A stretch of DNA of 64,000 bases from an uncultured Eubacterium sp. (GCA_902495595.1 CABUXV010000004.1:27661-91660); one strand, 5' to 3'; positions 51,240 to 61,350 are shown, numbered from the stretch's first letter. The notes: a model not told the origin generated them from the letters alone. Translations and numbers: made by a program.

Positions 51240-52452
51240 TCATGTTTTGGCAGTCAAAAGTTGTAAAATAAATAGTGTTTTATCATGTAAAAACACATCA
51301 AGTATATTATTTATTTTTTTCAAAATCTCAGTTTCCAATTCTTTCCTAATTTGCTTAAAATCTAATTCCTTAATTTTTTTTACCCTTACATCTGCGTTTA
51401 AATATCCATTATCCAAAAGTTTTTGATTTTTACATACGTCATTAATACTCATTTGATGAATTGAAATCGTATAATCATTTACTATAACAAAAGCTTTTAC
51501 TGGATTAATTTGCATGGCATCATTGATGCCATTATCCGCAGTTCCATAGTACGAAAGAATAACTTGCTCTGTATTTTTCATATTTTTTATTAACATTATC
51601 TGTTCCACCAGACTAATATGATAAATATCCCATGCAACATTTAAGATACTTTTTATTACATCATCATTGCTTTTTATTTTTTTAAATACTCTATGGGTTC
51701 TATTATCATCCATTATATATAAAGATAATATTACAATTTCTCTTTCTAAATAACAATTCAATACATCTAAACAATATTTTATAAATATATCAACTTTTTT
51801 GTTTTTTTCTGAACTATCGTATGTTTTTATTAAATATGCTTTCATAATACAGCAACATATTATATTAAATTGTTCTAAATTTTCATTTACTTGAGCAAGT
51901 GCCATATCATGTATTTGTTTTATTCTCAGATAATCGTTTTCCGTTAAATAAATATTTTCCATATCCTTAATATTATCTAACTTCACAAAAGATATTATCA
52001 TTTCTGAAAGAATTCTCAAATCAATCTTGGTTCGCACTCTTTCCATAAGTGCCGTTGTTATCTCAATTTCAAATCCTTTATCTTTTAAATAACTAAAATA
52101 ATTTAAAAACTCATTTTCATCAATATTTATTTTACGCCCCATCATTACTTTGTTTAAATATGTAAGAATGTTTAAATCTAAATCGATTATTTTACCAACA
52201 CAAACAAATTTTTTTCTAAAAGATGTCTAGAATCCAAAATCCATGTTTTGGTATAATCTCCTATCCCAAAAATCCCGCACTTTCCTATCTTCTTATTTGC
52301 TACAGAATCACCGAAATTCGAGCATTCTTCATCAAACAAAAATATCCTACAATCGTTTAATATGGGATTATATATCTTGAATTTTTCTATTTTTTTATTG
52401 TATTTGAGGATTGCATAATATCAATTATAGCCATTCTTTTATATTCGTTCAT
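51240..52452 (-). pseudogene. Unknown ~404-residue gene split by two A-run frameshifts
   Basis: The intact 3' part (52145-51240) would encode 301 residues of helical, Lys/Ile-rich protein (MMGRKINIDENEFLNYFSYL, later VNDYTISIHQMSIND). Coding continues upstream: from ATG 52452 (MNEYKRMAIIDIMQSSN) the frame stops at a 7-A run (plus T7, 52390-52396). The -1 frame then reads FKIYNPILNDCRIFLFDEEC and GIFGIGDYTKTWILDSRHL up to a second 7-A run (52209-52215), after which -1 again joins the 301-residue frame through KIIDLDLNILTYLNKVM. Adding one base at each run restores exactly 405 codons. Either recent decay, phase variation or homopolymer sequencing error. Family unknown; AT-rich, probably acquired. 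Confidence 0.65.
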
Positions 52453-52639
52453 TTCTTATCTCATATCACCTGTCTACACTAATTTCATTTATAATTTTTC
52501 ATACATAAAATTCATCATACTAAAAATATATCTATATTCGTCATTCCGTTATTTTTCAATCTGATTTTCTTGACGTATCCAAGTTCTGTTTCCTGTACTT
52601 CTTCAAAATATCGAATTGATACTTTAGAAATCCGTTTAC
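52453..52639 (-). other. AT-rich spacer with a possible gene fragment
   Basis: Between fic and the broken gene. One minus-strand frame of about 42 codons without a start (containing VSIRYFEEVQETELGYVKKI) ends at 52516. It may be the remnant of a small gene following fic. No promoter or hairpin was identified. Confidence 0.25.
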
Positions 52640-53530
52640 TTAATACTCAATCATAAAATAATCCAAATACGTCTTATACTTATCTTGCGCGGTCAAACAA
52701 GTATCTGTCAGATAGCCTTTTTCATTATTCCATTCTTTCAATCCACGATAGTAGAATATTTTCAAATTATCTTCGATGATGAACGGAACAATGTTATATT
52801 TTAAACACTCCTTAAACATAATCAGTCTGCCCAATCGACCATTGCCATCCTGAAAAGGATGAATTCGCTCAAACTTTACATGAAAATCCAAAATGTCTTC
52901 AAATGTCTTTTCTTCTTTGCCATTATATTCCGCAAGCAACCTCTTCATCTCACATGATACTTCTTTAGGAAGAGCTGTCTCTATGCCACCTACTTCATTG
53001 GGTAACCTTTTATAATCGCCGACAGCAAACCAATCTTTTCTTGAATCACTTGTGCCGTTTTTCAAGGTCAAGTGAAGTTCTTTGATAAATTTCTCTGTCA
53101 GTACGGTTTTTGCGTTATCAATAATCATATCTATACAACGAAAATGATTGGTTGTTTCGATTATATCATCCACATTGACAACTTCATTTTCTATACCGAT
53201 GGTATTGGTTTCAAAGATATATCTTGTCTGATCATGGGTCAAACGGCTACCCTCAATATGATTGGAATTGTATGTCAAATCAATTTGCGTCTTATGATAA
53301 ATCCCACCGGGATACTTGCTTTTCCTTTGCTCCCGCATAATATCCAAAAGGGTTATAGGTTGTTCTTTCCTTTTATTGACTCTCTCAGGTTTTACTGCAT
53401 TTGCAGGAATATTCCAAGTCTTTCCGGTAAGGTATGCTCCCTTTACACGCCCATGAGCACAGTAATTACGAACACTTCGTTCTGATATATTCCACTTTTT
53501 TGCTATTTCGGCAACTGAAAGATACAGCAT
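52640..53530 (-). CDS. Fic-family AMP-transferase with N-terminal helix-turn-helix
   Basis: A 296-residue protein. Residues 1-55 form a MerR/excisionase-like DNA-binding domain (SVAEIAKKWNISERSVRNYC, with wing GRVKGAYLTGKTWNIP). The Fic domain carries the complete active site HPFQDGNGRLGR. The inhibitory motif SNHIEG ([ST]xxxE[GN]) lies about 100 residues before it, so it is a class II, self-inhibited Fic that would transfer AMP to a target protein when released. GGAGGGG precedes the ATG. A perfect palindrome overlaps its promoter, suggesting autoregulation through the helix-turn-helix domain. Confidence 0.93.
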   Translation of the reverse strand: MLYLSVAEIAKKWNISERSVRNYCAHGRVKGAYLTGKTWNIPANAVKPERVNKRKEQPITLLDIMREQRKSKYPGGIYHKTQIDLTYNSNHIEGSRLTHDQTRYIFETNTIGIENEVVNVDDIIETTNHFRCIDMIIDNAKTVLTEKFIKELHLTLKNGTSDSRKDWFAVGDYKRLPNEVGGIETALPKEVSCEMKRLLAEYNGKEEKTFEDILDFHVKFERIHPFQDGNGRLGRLIMFKECLKYNIVPFIIEDNLKIFYYRGLKEWNNEKGYLTDTCLTAQDKYKTYLDYFMIEY

Positions 53531-53543
53531 TTATTCCCCTCCA

Positions 53544-53610
53544 CTATACAACAAATCATTAATTGCAATAATTGTTGTATAGTATACCATATTATCGGCA
53601 ATAAATTCAA
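53544..53610 (-). promoter_or_regulatory. fic promoter with palindromic operator
   Basis: Promoter TTGAAT (53610-53605), 18-nt spacer, TATACT (53586-53581). Immediately downstream is a perfect 11-bp inverted repeat, CTATACAACAA (53544-53554) and TTGTTGTATAG (53572-53582), 17 nt apart, overlapping the -10 and start site. It ends 14 nt before the fic ATG. Confidence 0.75.
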
Positions 53611-53817
53611 TAATTCATTTTGAGCGTTTTTATTTTTTGCCATTAGAAAAATTTATTATAATCATTTTTCTGTTTTTCTTCACTTGCTTAAATTTTTACT
53701 AGATTTTGAGGTTCAAACAAAATTTCTTAATAACTCTTCAAAGTTTACCTCCCATCTTAATCTATACATAATTTCACAAAATTTAACTTTTATTATGAGC
53801 AAATAAAAATTACTTCT
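53583..53817. other. AT-rich spacer between fic and the HAD gene
   Basis: About 235 nt upstream of the fic -10 region and downstream of the HAD gene stop. It is very AT-rich; beyond the fic -35 no hairpin terminator or ORF is visible. Confidence 0.4.
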
Positions 53818-54993
53818 TCAATCACCGCTCTCTATTATATCTTTAACTTCTTGCATCGGAGATTTTATCGTTTTAACGCTTTTTAATAATTTTTTATAAA
53901 AGGTTTTCACATCTATGTCTTGTAATATGTAACGTATTTGACTATTATCAAGCGCAATTTGAAATAAAATTTCTTTCTCTTCAAATGACCACTCATCAAT
54001 ATTTTGCAATTCGCTAATAACAGTATGCGTACTTGCAAAGCTTTTACTATTTTCTAAGGCAATAAGCAAATCTGTCTTTTTTCTTTCTTCTTCATTACTT
54101 TTTTTATCTTCCTTAATTCTTTCTAATTTATATTTATAATGAATTGTTTCCAGAGCCTCATTTGCTGCAGTTCGATCAATAATTGCTTTTACTAGAAAGT
54201 CTATTTCTGTCTCTTCTTTGTAATCGGCTGGAACAAAATATTTAATCCTCATGTCACGCATCATTTTATAAACTTTAGCCTTATCCATGTTTTCCGCATT
54301 ATAAACACCGATAGAATGCCCACCATAAGAATTAACAATTTTCATACATGGTATATCAGTATCACTATCTCCTATATAAATCATATTACGAAAAGGAACT
54401 CTCATTTCTTCTGGAGAAAATGGCTCATTTACAGCAGGATCATTAATATCCAAGACCCCTTTCTCTATTCTAAACAAAAACTGTGTTTTATTAGTGTAAT
54501 TTACAACTTGAGCTGGCCATGTTGCTACTCCTTTTTCATTGTAATAAAATGAGCTAGCATAAATTTTTTCAAATACTCCGGATTTGGCCACCGAAGTTCC
54601 TTCAATCATTTCTTTTAAACCAGAAGAAATAATATAATGTTCTACAATAACTCCTTTTTCTCTCCCATATTTACGAATCCGCTCAAACCACTGTTCTACA
54701 CCTGGAAACAATTGTACAGAAGCACCATATTCCTCCAATTTTTCTTTAGTAAATAAAACTTTGCCTTCTGACTCCTGTTTCATTGTATACATATATGCAA
54801 GATTCTGATCCATCCCATTATCAGTAGCAAGAGAATTTGACTTTTGCCAAAATTCAGAAACATCATATTCAACTGATTGAATATACCCCTGCGCCTGCAT
54901 GTCATCCGGTGATAATGTTTTATCAAAATCGTAACAAATTGCAACAACAGGGCAACTCTCTTTATATCTTCTTTCATATTCTTTATCCTGCAT
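53818..54993 (-). CDS. HAD-family phosphatase with helical C-terminal domain
   Basis: A 391-residue protein. HAD motifs are intact: motif I CYDFDKTLSPDD, motif II IISSG, and the metal motif IYIGDSDTDIPCMK near 220. Residues ~260-391 form an extra Lys/Glu-rich helical region (YKLERIKEDKKSNEEERKKT, then WSFEEKEILFQIALDN) that may bind a partner. Similar stand-alone HAD proteins are common in bacterial accessory regions; substrate unknown. GAAGGAGG precedes the ATG. It is AT-rich and next to fic, suggesting a shared acquired block, not a proven operon. Confidence 0.87.
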   Translation of the reverse strand: MQDKEYERRYKESCPVVAICYDFDKTLSPDDMQAQGYIQSVEYDVSEFWQKSNSLATDNGMDQNLAYMYTMKQESEGKVLFTKEKLEEYGASVQLFPGVEQWFERIRKYGREKGVIVEHYIISSGLKEMIEGTSVAKSGVFEKIYASSFYYNEKGVATWPAQVVNYTNKTQFLFRIEKGVLDINDPAVNEPFSPEEMRVPFRNMIYIGDSDTDIPCMKIVNSYGGHSIGVYNAENMDKAKVYKMMRDMRIKYFVPADYKEETEIDFLVKAIIDRTAANEALETIHYKYKLERIKEDKKSNEEERKKTDLLIALENSKSFASTHTVISELQNIDEWSFEEKEILFQIALDNSQIRYILQDIDVKTFYKKLLKSVKTIKSPMQEVKDIIESGD

Positions 54994-55118
54994 TGTAAAA
55001 CCTCCTTCATCAAAAATCTTCCTACATAAACATTCTACAACTTTTTAATTTGTTCACCATTGATTTTACTGACTTTTTCGGAACTTTCCGAGATGATGCC
55101 ATACACACAAAAAACGCC

Positions 55119-55808
55119 TCACTGCCAAGCTATCATAGACTGTCCCACATTATAAAGAAAATGCAGCATAATTGCTCCCCATAAGCAGTTCGTCCTTTTA
55201 TATACCATATCACACAAAAAATGAAGTATCAAAAGGCAGATTACATAAAATGCTGATAAAACTTTAAGGGAAAATCCGCCGGCAATAAAATGTGTAGGGT
55301 AATGCATGAATACAAACAGAAAAGCAGTTAATAAAGAACATATTATTGTATTTTTTATGAGACCGGTTAATCTGGTCTGTATATATCCTCTGAAAATAAT
55401 TTCTTCCTGTACTGCCCCTATAATAAATATTATAAATACATTCAAAGACGGAAACTGAAAACCTATTAGTTCACCCTTTACTGCATAAAAATAAATTATA
55501 ATTGCCGCTATAAAGCAGCAAGCCAAAGCCATTCCTGAAAATAAGCTGTTCCAAAGTTTCCTGCCTGTCAGTCCCACTGAGGTCATCTTTTCCTTTGATA
55601 AAAATATAAATATAATCCCGATTATAAGTAAAAATAACGGAAAAATAATCTGTAATACATTAATTACATTCGCATCCAGATTCGTCGTATAAACAAAACC
55701 TTGCAAAAATAAAACCGCCATGTAAATAATATAAAGAATTATGGCCTTTATTCCGTCAGCAGTTCTGTAATTCTTTAAGTTTGCAGTATACTCTTTTGAT
55801 GTAATCAT
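55119..55808 (-). CDS. CPBP-family intramembrane metalloprotease
   Basis: A 229-residue protein with about eight membrane segments. The CPBP/Abi signature is intact: EEIIFRGY (motif 1 EExxxR), the His in FMHYPTHF and the distal His in GAIMLHFLYNVGQ. Family members process prenylated or secreted peptides and can confer bacteriocin self-immunity. The substrate is unknown; no bacteriocin precursor is evident next to it. Confidence 0.9.
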   Translation of the reverse strand: MITSKEYTANLKNYRTADGIKAIILYIIYMAVLFLQGFVYTTNLDANVINVLQIIFPLFLLIIGIIFIFLSKEKMTSVGLTGRKLWNSLFSGMALACCFIAAIIIYFYAVKGELIGFQFPSLNVFIIFIIGAVQEEIIFRGYIQTRLTGLIKNTIICSLLTAFLFVFMHYPTHFIAGGFSLKVLSAFYVICLLILHFLCDMVYKRTNCLWGAIMLHFLYNVGQSMIAWQ

Positions 55809-55886
55809 AATTTCACCTCAATAATTTAAATTTTATTTTTTATACAGCTTTCTGCTGAAATACAAATCTGATTATGTTTCGGCAGA

Positions 55887-56510
55887 TTAAAACTTCAATT
55901 CACATATCTCCCTCTGCAGCTGTTCCAAAAACTCTGCCGCAGGAATACCGTCCATCTGCGTATGATGGAACTGAAAAGAAAGCTTCAAATTCGTCTTCAG
56001 AAATCTCTTCCTGTATCTTCCCCATATAAAAAACGGATTATTATAAATCCCCGCATATATATTAACTGCTCCGTCAATATCATACTTTGCTAAAGATGAA
56101 GTTCCCACCACCATATAATCTTCACCCAGATTATATGGCTTGCATTTATAGCTTACCATTCTTGTCAGTTTCATGTAATCTTTATTAAAATGTTCTATGC
56201 TTTCAGAAAAAGGTATATCGCATGTATTTATCCCGCCGCCAGAAGTCAAAACTACAGTATTAACAGCAATCTTATCATATTGAACCATTTTCCTGCCTAC
56301 CGGCAGCAGATAAAATTCCTCCGTCTGCGCAGATACTTTCCCAATACACCAGCACATAAGCATTGTGAATTTATATCCATATCTTCTGCTTAATTTTATA
56401 AGATTTGTTACATCCAGTGTTTTAAATATTGTTATCATAGGCATTGGCGCGTCAATCCAAAGCTCATATGCCTCTGCCCTTTTTGTCTTCTCCGGTTCTA
56501 TTTCTCTCAT
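55887..56510 (-). CDS. Chloramphenicol acetyltransferase-like O-acetyltransferase
   Basis: A 207-residue CAT-fold protein of normal length. The catalytic motif FHHTQMDGIPAAEFL contains the HHxxxDG signature with catalytic His. N-terminal features (FKTLDVTNLIKLSRRYGYKF) resemble CAT, but several drug-binding residues differ. The neighbourhood gives no resistance context, so it may acetylate another hydroxylated substrate. AAAGGA precedes the ATG by about 9 nt. Confidence 0.85.
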   Translation of the reverse strand: MREIEPEKTKRAEAYELWIDAPMPMITIFKTLDVTNLIKLSRRYGYKFTMLMCWCIGKVSAQTEEFYLLPVGRKMVQYDKIAVNTVVLTSGGGINTCDIPFSESIEHFNKDYMKLTRMVSYKCKPYNLGEDYMVVGTSSLAKYDIDGAVNIYAGIYNNPFFIWGRYRKRFLKTNLKLSFQFHHTQMDGIPAAEFLEQLQREICELKF

Positions 56511-56604
56511 GCTTCTTTCCTTTCCGATTTTTTATTATAATTATATCATCTTGTATTCTGATTTTCCAAAGAATGAAAATAAGCAGGTCAGTTCTTTTCC
56601 CACT

Positions 56605-56642
56605 AAAAAAGATGAGCCGAACGTATTTCAGCTCATCTTTTA
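56605..56642 (-). terminator. Intrinsic terminator after the small membrane gene
   Basis: Arms AAAAGATGAGC (56607-56617) and GCTCATCTTTT (56631-56641), 13-nt loop, T-run on the minus strand, 16 nt past the stop of the 68-aa gene. Confidence 0.9.
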
Positions 56643-56657
56643 TTTTTAACTGTTGTG

Positions 56658-56864
56658 TTAAGCAGCGATGGTTTTGATAAGCACGATTATAAAGACAACT
56701 ATAAAGGCTATCGTCTCCACACAAAGCACTAATTTTATGATTTCACATATTTTTTCCCATCTTTCTCCGTACTTAAGCCTGTCTCTGGTTTTTCCGGATA
56801 TACTTCTAAGCAGTAATATAAGTAATACAACGCCGCATATCAATGCAAAAATAATCAATGCCAT
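56658..56864 (-). CDS. 68-aa two-span membrane protein
   Basis: Two hydrophobic helices (LIIFALICGVVLLILLLR and LCVETIAFIVVFIIVLIK) flank a short charged loop (SGKTRDRLKYGERWEKI). Family not recognised. Support for a real gene: a purine-rich stretch GGAAACGGA just before the ATG and a strong terminator right after the stop. Confidence 0.6.
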   Translation of the reverse strand: MALIIFALICGVVLLILLLRSISGKTRDRLKYGERWEKICEIIKLVLCVETIAFIVVFIIVLIKTIAA

Positions 56865-57026
56865 TCCGTTTCCGACCTTTCAATAATTTATGTAATGTTA
56901 AAATCCTTTCAACAATTAATAATAATATCAAAGGTTTTTGATGATTTCCAGTATTTATTCAATATTCTTTCCTAATATCATCAAAACAACACAATTATTC
57001 CTGCTAAAGCTATATTTTATCAAAAC

Positions 57027-60000
57027 TTAATCAAGAATTTTATAATCAAGTTTTACATTATCCTGCTTAAGCTTTATGGCCTTTAGGAACGCCTTAGCCG
57101 TATCCATGCAGGTCATTACGGATATTCCCCTTTCGATAGCTTTCCTTCGTACAGGGAAGCTGTCTGTTTCTTTTCTGTTTGCTACCGTAGGCATATTGAT
57201 AACCATTGCCAGTTTCTCGTCACTGTCACTGCTGTGATTCATAATCCAGCTCTGCGCTGTATCATAATCCATAAGCTCTGCAGGTATATCGTGAGCATTC
57301 ATAAAATCAATAGTATCATCAGTAACATACATTTTAAATCCTGCTTCCATGTAATCTGTAAGTATATCAGCAGTATACTGGTTTTGCTCCGAATCCTTTA
57401 ACGTAACAAATATATTGCCTGCAACAGGTATATTCATGCCTGCGCCTACAAAGCCTTTGTAAAGAGCCTTATCCAAGTCTTCATCTATACCGAGAACTTC
57501 TCCTGTGGATTTCATTTCAGGTCCCAATGCTATATCCATATCCGTCAGCTTTGCACTTGAAAATACAGGGACTTTAACGGCAAATTCGCTGCTCTTTTTA
57601 TAAAGGCCGGTGCCGTATTCGCTGTCTTTAAGCTTATGTCCCAGCATAGCGGCTACAGCCAGCTTAACCATAGGAACTCTTGTAACCTTGCTCAGAATAG
57701 GAACTGTTCTCGATGCACGCGGATTAACCTCTATAACGTATATTTTCTTTCCATCATATGCATACTGAATATTTACAAGCCCTACCACATTAAGCGCCTT
57801 TGATATTCTCTTCGTATAATCCAGCAATGTGTTTTCAACTTCTTCCGTAAGAGAATAGTTAGGATATACGGAAATGCTATCGCCTGAATGAACTCCTGCC
57901 CTCTCTATATGTTCCATGATTCCCGGGATGAGTATATCTTCACCATCGGCTATAGCGTCGACTTCTATTTCTTTTCCCTGGATATACTGGTCAATAAGTA
58001 CAGGATGTTCACTTGAAAGGGATACCGCTTCTTTAAGGTATCTTGTAAGTTCTGCATCGTTGTACACCACCTGCATAGCACGTCCGCCTATAACATATGA
58101 CGGTCTTACAACAAGCGGATACCCAAGTCTTCTTACTGCCTCAAAGGCTTCTTCTTCCGTTGTAACGGCTAGACCTTCAGGAACTGCTATATCAAGCGAA
58201 TCCAAAAGGTCGCAGAATTTTTCCCTGTCCTCCGCCAAGTCTATATTGTTAAATGACGTTCCAAGTATGTTTATGCTTCTGCTGTTTAATTTCTCTGCAA
58301 GATTCAGTGAAGTCTGTCCTCCGAACTGCAATATTACTCCATAAGGTCTTTCCCTTTTTATGACGTTCATAACATTGTCTATATGAAGAGATTCAAAGTA
58401 AAGTTTATCCGAGGTATCAAAGTCCGTACTTACAGTTTCAGGATTATTGTTCATTATGATAGCTTCATATCCTAAATCCTTTATTGCCCAGACGCCCTGT
58501 ACACAGCAGTAATCAAATTCTATACCCTGACCGATTCTTATAGGACCCGAACCTATTACCAGAATTTTCTCTTCAGGACTTCTCACACTTTCGTCCTCTT
58601 CGTCATAGCATGAGTAATAGTAAGGAGTTGCCGCATCGAACTCTCCGCCGCATGTATCAACCATTTTATATACGGGATAAATATCATTATACACACGTAT
58701 ATCCTGAAGCACATCTCTTGAAACACCCGAAAGCTCTATTATATCGCTATCCGTAAATCCTCTGGATTCCGCTTCATAAACCAGCTCTTTTGTAAGCGGT
58801 CCTGCCTGCAGTTCTTTTTCCATATCTATGATGCCTTTTATCTTATTCAGGAACCATCTGTCTATCTTCATTATCCTGTAGAGTTCCTCAACATTCATAA
58901 GACCTCTTCTCATAACTTCCGCTATACAGAAGATACGTTCATCATCGCAGGCTTTCATCTTTTCTATAAGCTTTTCATCATCAAGCGCTGTTACAAAAGG
59001 TATATGAAGTCCATCACATTTTATTTCTATGGATGTAAGCGCTTTGAGCAATGCGCTTTCAAAAGTTCGGCATATGGACATAACCTCTCCTGTCGCTTTC
59101 ATCTGGGTGCCCAGTCTTCTTGAAGCGGTTCTGAACTTGTCAAAAGGCCATTTAGGGAATTTAACAACCACATAGTCAAGTACCGGTTCAAAACATGCGC
59201 TCGTGGTCTTTGTAACGTAATTTGAAAGCTCATCCAGATTGTATCCGAGAGCTATCTTTGCTGCAATTTTAGCAATAGGATAACCTGCTGCTTTTGAAGC
59301 AAGGGCTGATGACCTGCTTACTCTTGGATTTACTTCTATAACGATATATTTTCCGTTGTCGGGATTGAGTGCAAACTGCACATTACATCCGCCTTCTATT
59401 TCAAGGCTTCTGATTATTTTTATTGATGCGTCTCTCAGCATCTGATATTCTTCATCCCTTAAAGTCTGAGTCGGAGCAACAACTATACTGTCACCTGTAT
59501 GCACCCCTACCGGGTCAAGATTTTCCATGCTGCATATTATGATACAGTTATCTCTTCCATCACGTATTACTTCGTACTCTATTTCTTTCCAGCCTGCTAC
59601 TGATTTTTCGAGAAGAATCTGTCCTATGGCGCTGTTTTCCATACCTTTATGGCATAGAGCTTCCAGCTGCTGCATATCCTCCGCAATACCGCCTCCTGTG
59701 CCGCCTAAAGTATATGCCGGTCTTATGATTACAGGAAATCCTTCCTCTTCTACAAACTTATAGCATTCCCCCATTGAAGTTGCTATTATGCTGCTCGGTA
59801 TGGGTTCATCTATTTCCTGCATGAGTTTTTTAAATTCTTCTCTGTCTTCTGCTTTTTTAATGCTTTCTTTATTAATTCCAAGAAGTTCTGTGCCGTATTT
59901 TTCCAAAACCCCTTTTTTTTCCAGTTCCATAGCCAAGTTGAGACCTGTCTGTCCTCCGAACCCTGCAAGTATTCCGTCAGGTCTTTCCTTATCTAAAATC

Positions 60001-60227
60001 TGCTCCAAAGCTTCTTCTGTAAGAGGTTCCATATAAACCTTATCGGCTATTCCTTTATCCGTCATTATCGTTGCCGGATTGCTGTTTACAAGAATGGTTT
60101 CTATGCCTTCTTCACGTATAGCCTTGCATGCCTGTGTTCCGGCATAATCGAATTCCGCTGCCTGTCCGATGACGATAGGACCTGAACCTATGATTAATAT
60201 TTTATTAAGCGATGTTTTCTTAGGCAT
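57027..60227 (-). CDS. carB: Carbamoyl-phosphate synthase large subunit
   Basis: A 1066-residue enzyme with two homologous ATP-grasp synthetase halves (starts MPKKTSLNKILIIGSGPIVI; second half begins near ILVIGSGPIRIGQGIEFDY at about 555) and a C-terminal allosteric MGS-like domain. It makes carbamoyl phosphate for pyrimidine and arginine synthesis with CarA. Its ATG overlaps the carA stop by 8 nt, ensuring coupled translation. Length is standard. No pyrBC or arg genes are next to it. Confidence 0.97.
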   Translation of the reverse strand: MPKKTSLNKILIIGSGPIVIGQAAEFDYAGTQACKAIREEGIETILVNSNPATIMTDKGIADKVYMEPLTEEALEQILDKERPDGILAGFGGQTGLNLAMELEKKGVLEKYGTELLGINKESIKKAEDREEFKKLMQEIDEPIPSSIIATSMGECYKFVEEEGFPVIIRPAYTLGGTGGGIAEDMQQLEALCHKGMENSAIGQILLEKSVAGWKEIEYEVIRDGRDNCIIICSMENLDPVGVHTGDSIVVAPTQTLRDEEYQMLRDASIKIIRSLEIEGGCNVQFALNPDNGKYIVIEVNPRVSRSSALASKAAGYPIAKIAAKIALGYNLDELSNYVTKTTSACFEPVLDYVVVKFPKWPFDKFRTASRRLGTQMKATGEVMSICRTFESALLKALTSIEIKCDGLHIPFVTALDDEKLIEKMKACDDERIFCIAEVMRRGLMNVEELYRIMKIDRWFLNKIKGIIDMEKELQAGPLTKELVYEAESRGFTDSDIIELSGVSRDVLQDIRVYNDIYPVYKMVDTCGGEFDAATPYYYSCYDEEDESVRSPEEKILVIGSGPIRIGQGIEFDYCCVQGVWAIKDLGYEAIIMNNNPETVSTDFDTSDKLYFESLHIDNVMNVIKRERPYGVILQFGGQTSLNLAEKLNSRSINILGTSFNNIDLAEDREKFCDLLDSLDIAVPEGLAVTTEEEAFEAVRRLGYPLVVRPSYVIGGRAMQVVYNDAELTRYLKEAVSLSSEHPVLIDQYIQGKEIEVDAIADGEDILIPGIMEHIERAGVHSGDSISVYPNYSLTEEVENTLLDYTKRISKALNVVGLVNIQYAYDGKKIYVIEVNPRASRTVPILSKVTRVPMVKLAVAAMLGHKLKDSEYGTGLYKKSSEFAVKVPVFSSAKLTDMDIALGPEMKSTGEVLGIDEDLDKALYKGFVGAGMNIPVAGNIFVTLKDSEQNQYTADILTDYMEAGFKMYVTDDTIDFMNAHDIPAELMDYDTAQSWIMNHSSDSDEKLAMVINMPTVANRKETDSFPVRRKAIERGISVMTCMDTAKAFLKAIKLKQDNVKLDYKILD

Positions 60228-61350
60228 TGTTCCTGTCCTCCTTCATCAATTTTATAAATTTATCAAATAAATAATCGTTGTCATTAGGCCCCGGTGATGC
60301 TTCAGGATGAAACTGCACCGAAAATATAGGCAGGTCTCTGTGTTCCATGCCCTCTACGGTACCATCATTGAGATTAAGATGTGTAACCTCCATACCCTTT
60401 AAAATTATGCTTTCATGCTGAACTGCATATCCATGGTTCTGGGAAGTTATGTAAGAACGCTTGGTTTCCTTATCGTAAACTCCGTGATTTCCTCCGCGGT
60501 GACCATACTTAAGCTTATATGTCTTTCCGCCCAAAGCTATGGCAAGTATCTGATGTCCCATACATATTCCAAACATGGGAATTTCACTCATTCTTATTAT
60601 ATTTTTAACTTCTTCTATAGCCTCAGTTGCCTCTTCCGGATTGCCCGGACCGTTGGTAAGAAAGATGCCGTCGGGTCTATCTTCAAGAATAGCTTCTGCT
60701 TTAGTTCCGTAAGGATATACGGTAAGCCTGCAGTTTCTTGCCTGCAAACATTTTAAAATATTGGATTTCACCCCAAAATCTATAACTGCCACATTTAAAG
60801 GTTTATCATTTTCTTTATTTCCGGCAGTTGAATCAAGAACATATTTTTTCTTTGCCGCTGCCTCTTTCATCCAGTTTCCCCTAAGCTGTCCGCTGTCGCA
60901 GATTTCTTTTGCCCGGGAAATAGATATTCCCTCCGTACTTATCAAACATTTTACTGTGCCTGATTTTCTTATTCTTTTAGTTATCTGTCTCGTATCAACT
61001 CCGAATACTCCCGGCACTTTCTGTTCTCTGAGCCACTGGTCCATAGTTTTAATGCAATGACTGTTTGACGGAGTATCACATAAATCTTTTACAACCAGTC
61101 CGAAAGCATGTATCCCGTCCGATTCATTATCTATATCGCTTATTCCGTAATTTCCTATAAGAGGATATGTCATATTTATTATCTGACCTTTATACGATGG
61201 GTCTGTAAGTATTTTCTGATATCCGGTCATTGACGTATTGAATACCAGTTCACCAACGGCAGTGCCTTTAAAGCCGAATCCTCTTCCTTTAAAAACAGTT
61301 CCGTCTTCCAGATAAATCAAGCCTTCCATTTCTTCCAAAGTTTTAATCAT
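60220..61350 (-). CDS. carA: Carbamoyl-phosphate synthase small subunit
   Basis: A 376-residue glutamine amidotransferase: N-terminal CPSase small domain (LIYLEDGTVFKGRGFGFKGT), then class I GATase with nucleophile in PMFGICMGHQILA and catalytic dyad in VQFHPEASPGPND. It delivers ammonia from glutamine to CarB. Start 61350 has GGAG 6 nt upstream; a longer in-frame ATG would use the other AAGGAG but lacks family support. Confidence 0.96.
   Translation of the reverse strand: MIKTLEEMEGLIYLEDGTVFKGRGFGFKGTAVGELVFNTSMTGYQKILTDPSYKGQIINMTYPLIGNYGISDIDNESDGIHAFGLVVKDLCDTPSNSHCIKTMDQWLREQKVPGVFGVDTRQITKRIRKSGTVKCLISTEGISISRAKEICDSGQLRGNWMKEAAAKKKYVLDSTAGNKENDKPLNVAVIDFGVKSNILKCLQARNCRLTVYPYGTKAEAILEDRPDGIFLTNGPGNPEEATEAIEEVKNIIRMSEIPMFGICMGHQILAIALGGKTYKLKYGHRGGNHGVYDKETKRSYITSQNHGYAVQHESIILKGMEVTHLNLNDGTVEGMEHRDLPIFSVQFHPEASPGPNDNDYLFDKFIKLMKEDRNNA

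Noticed and set aside
54780..55013. 77-codon frame overlapping the start of the HAD gene
   Set aside because: Same strand but different frame, covering the conserved DFDKT region of the HAD protein; no family resemblance.
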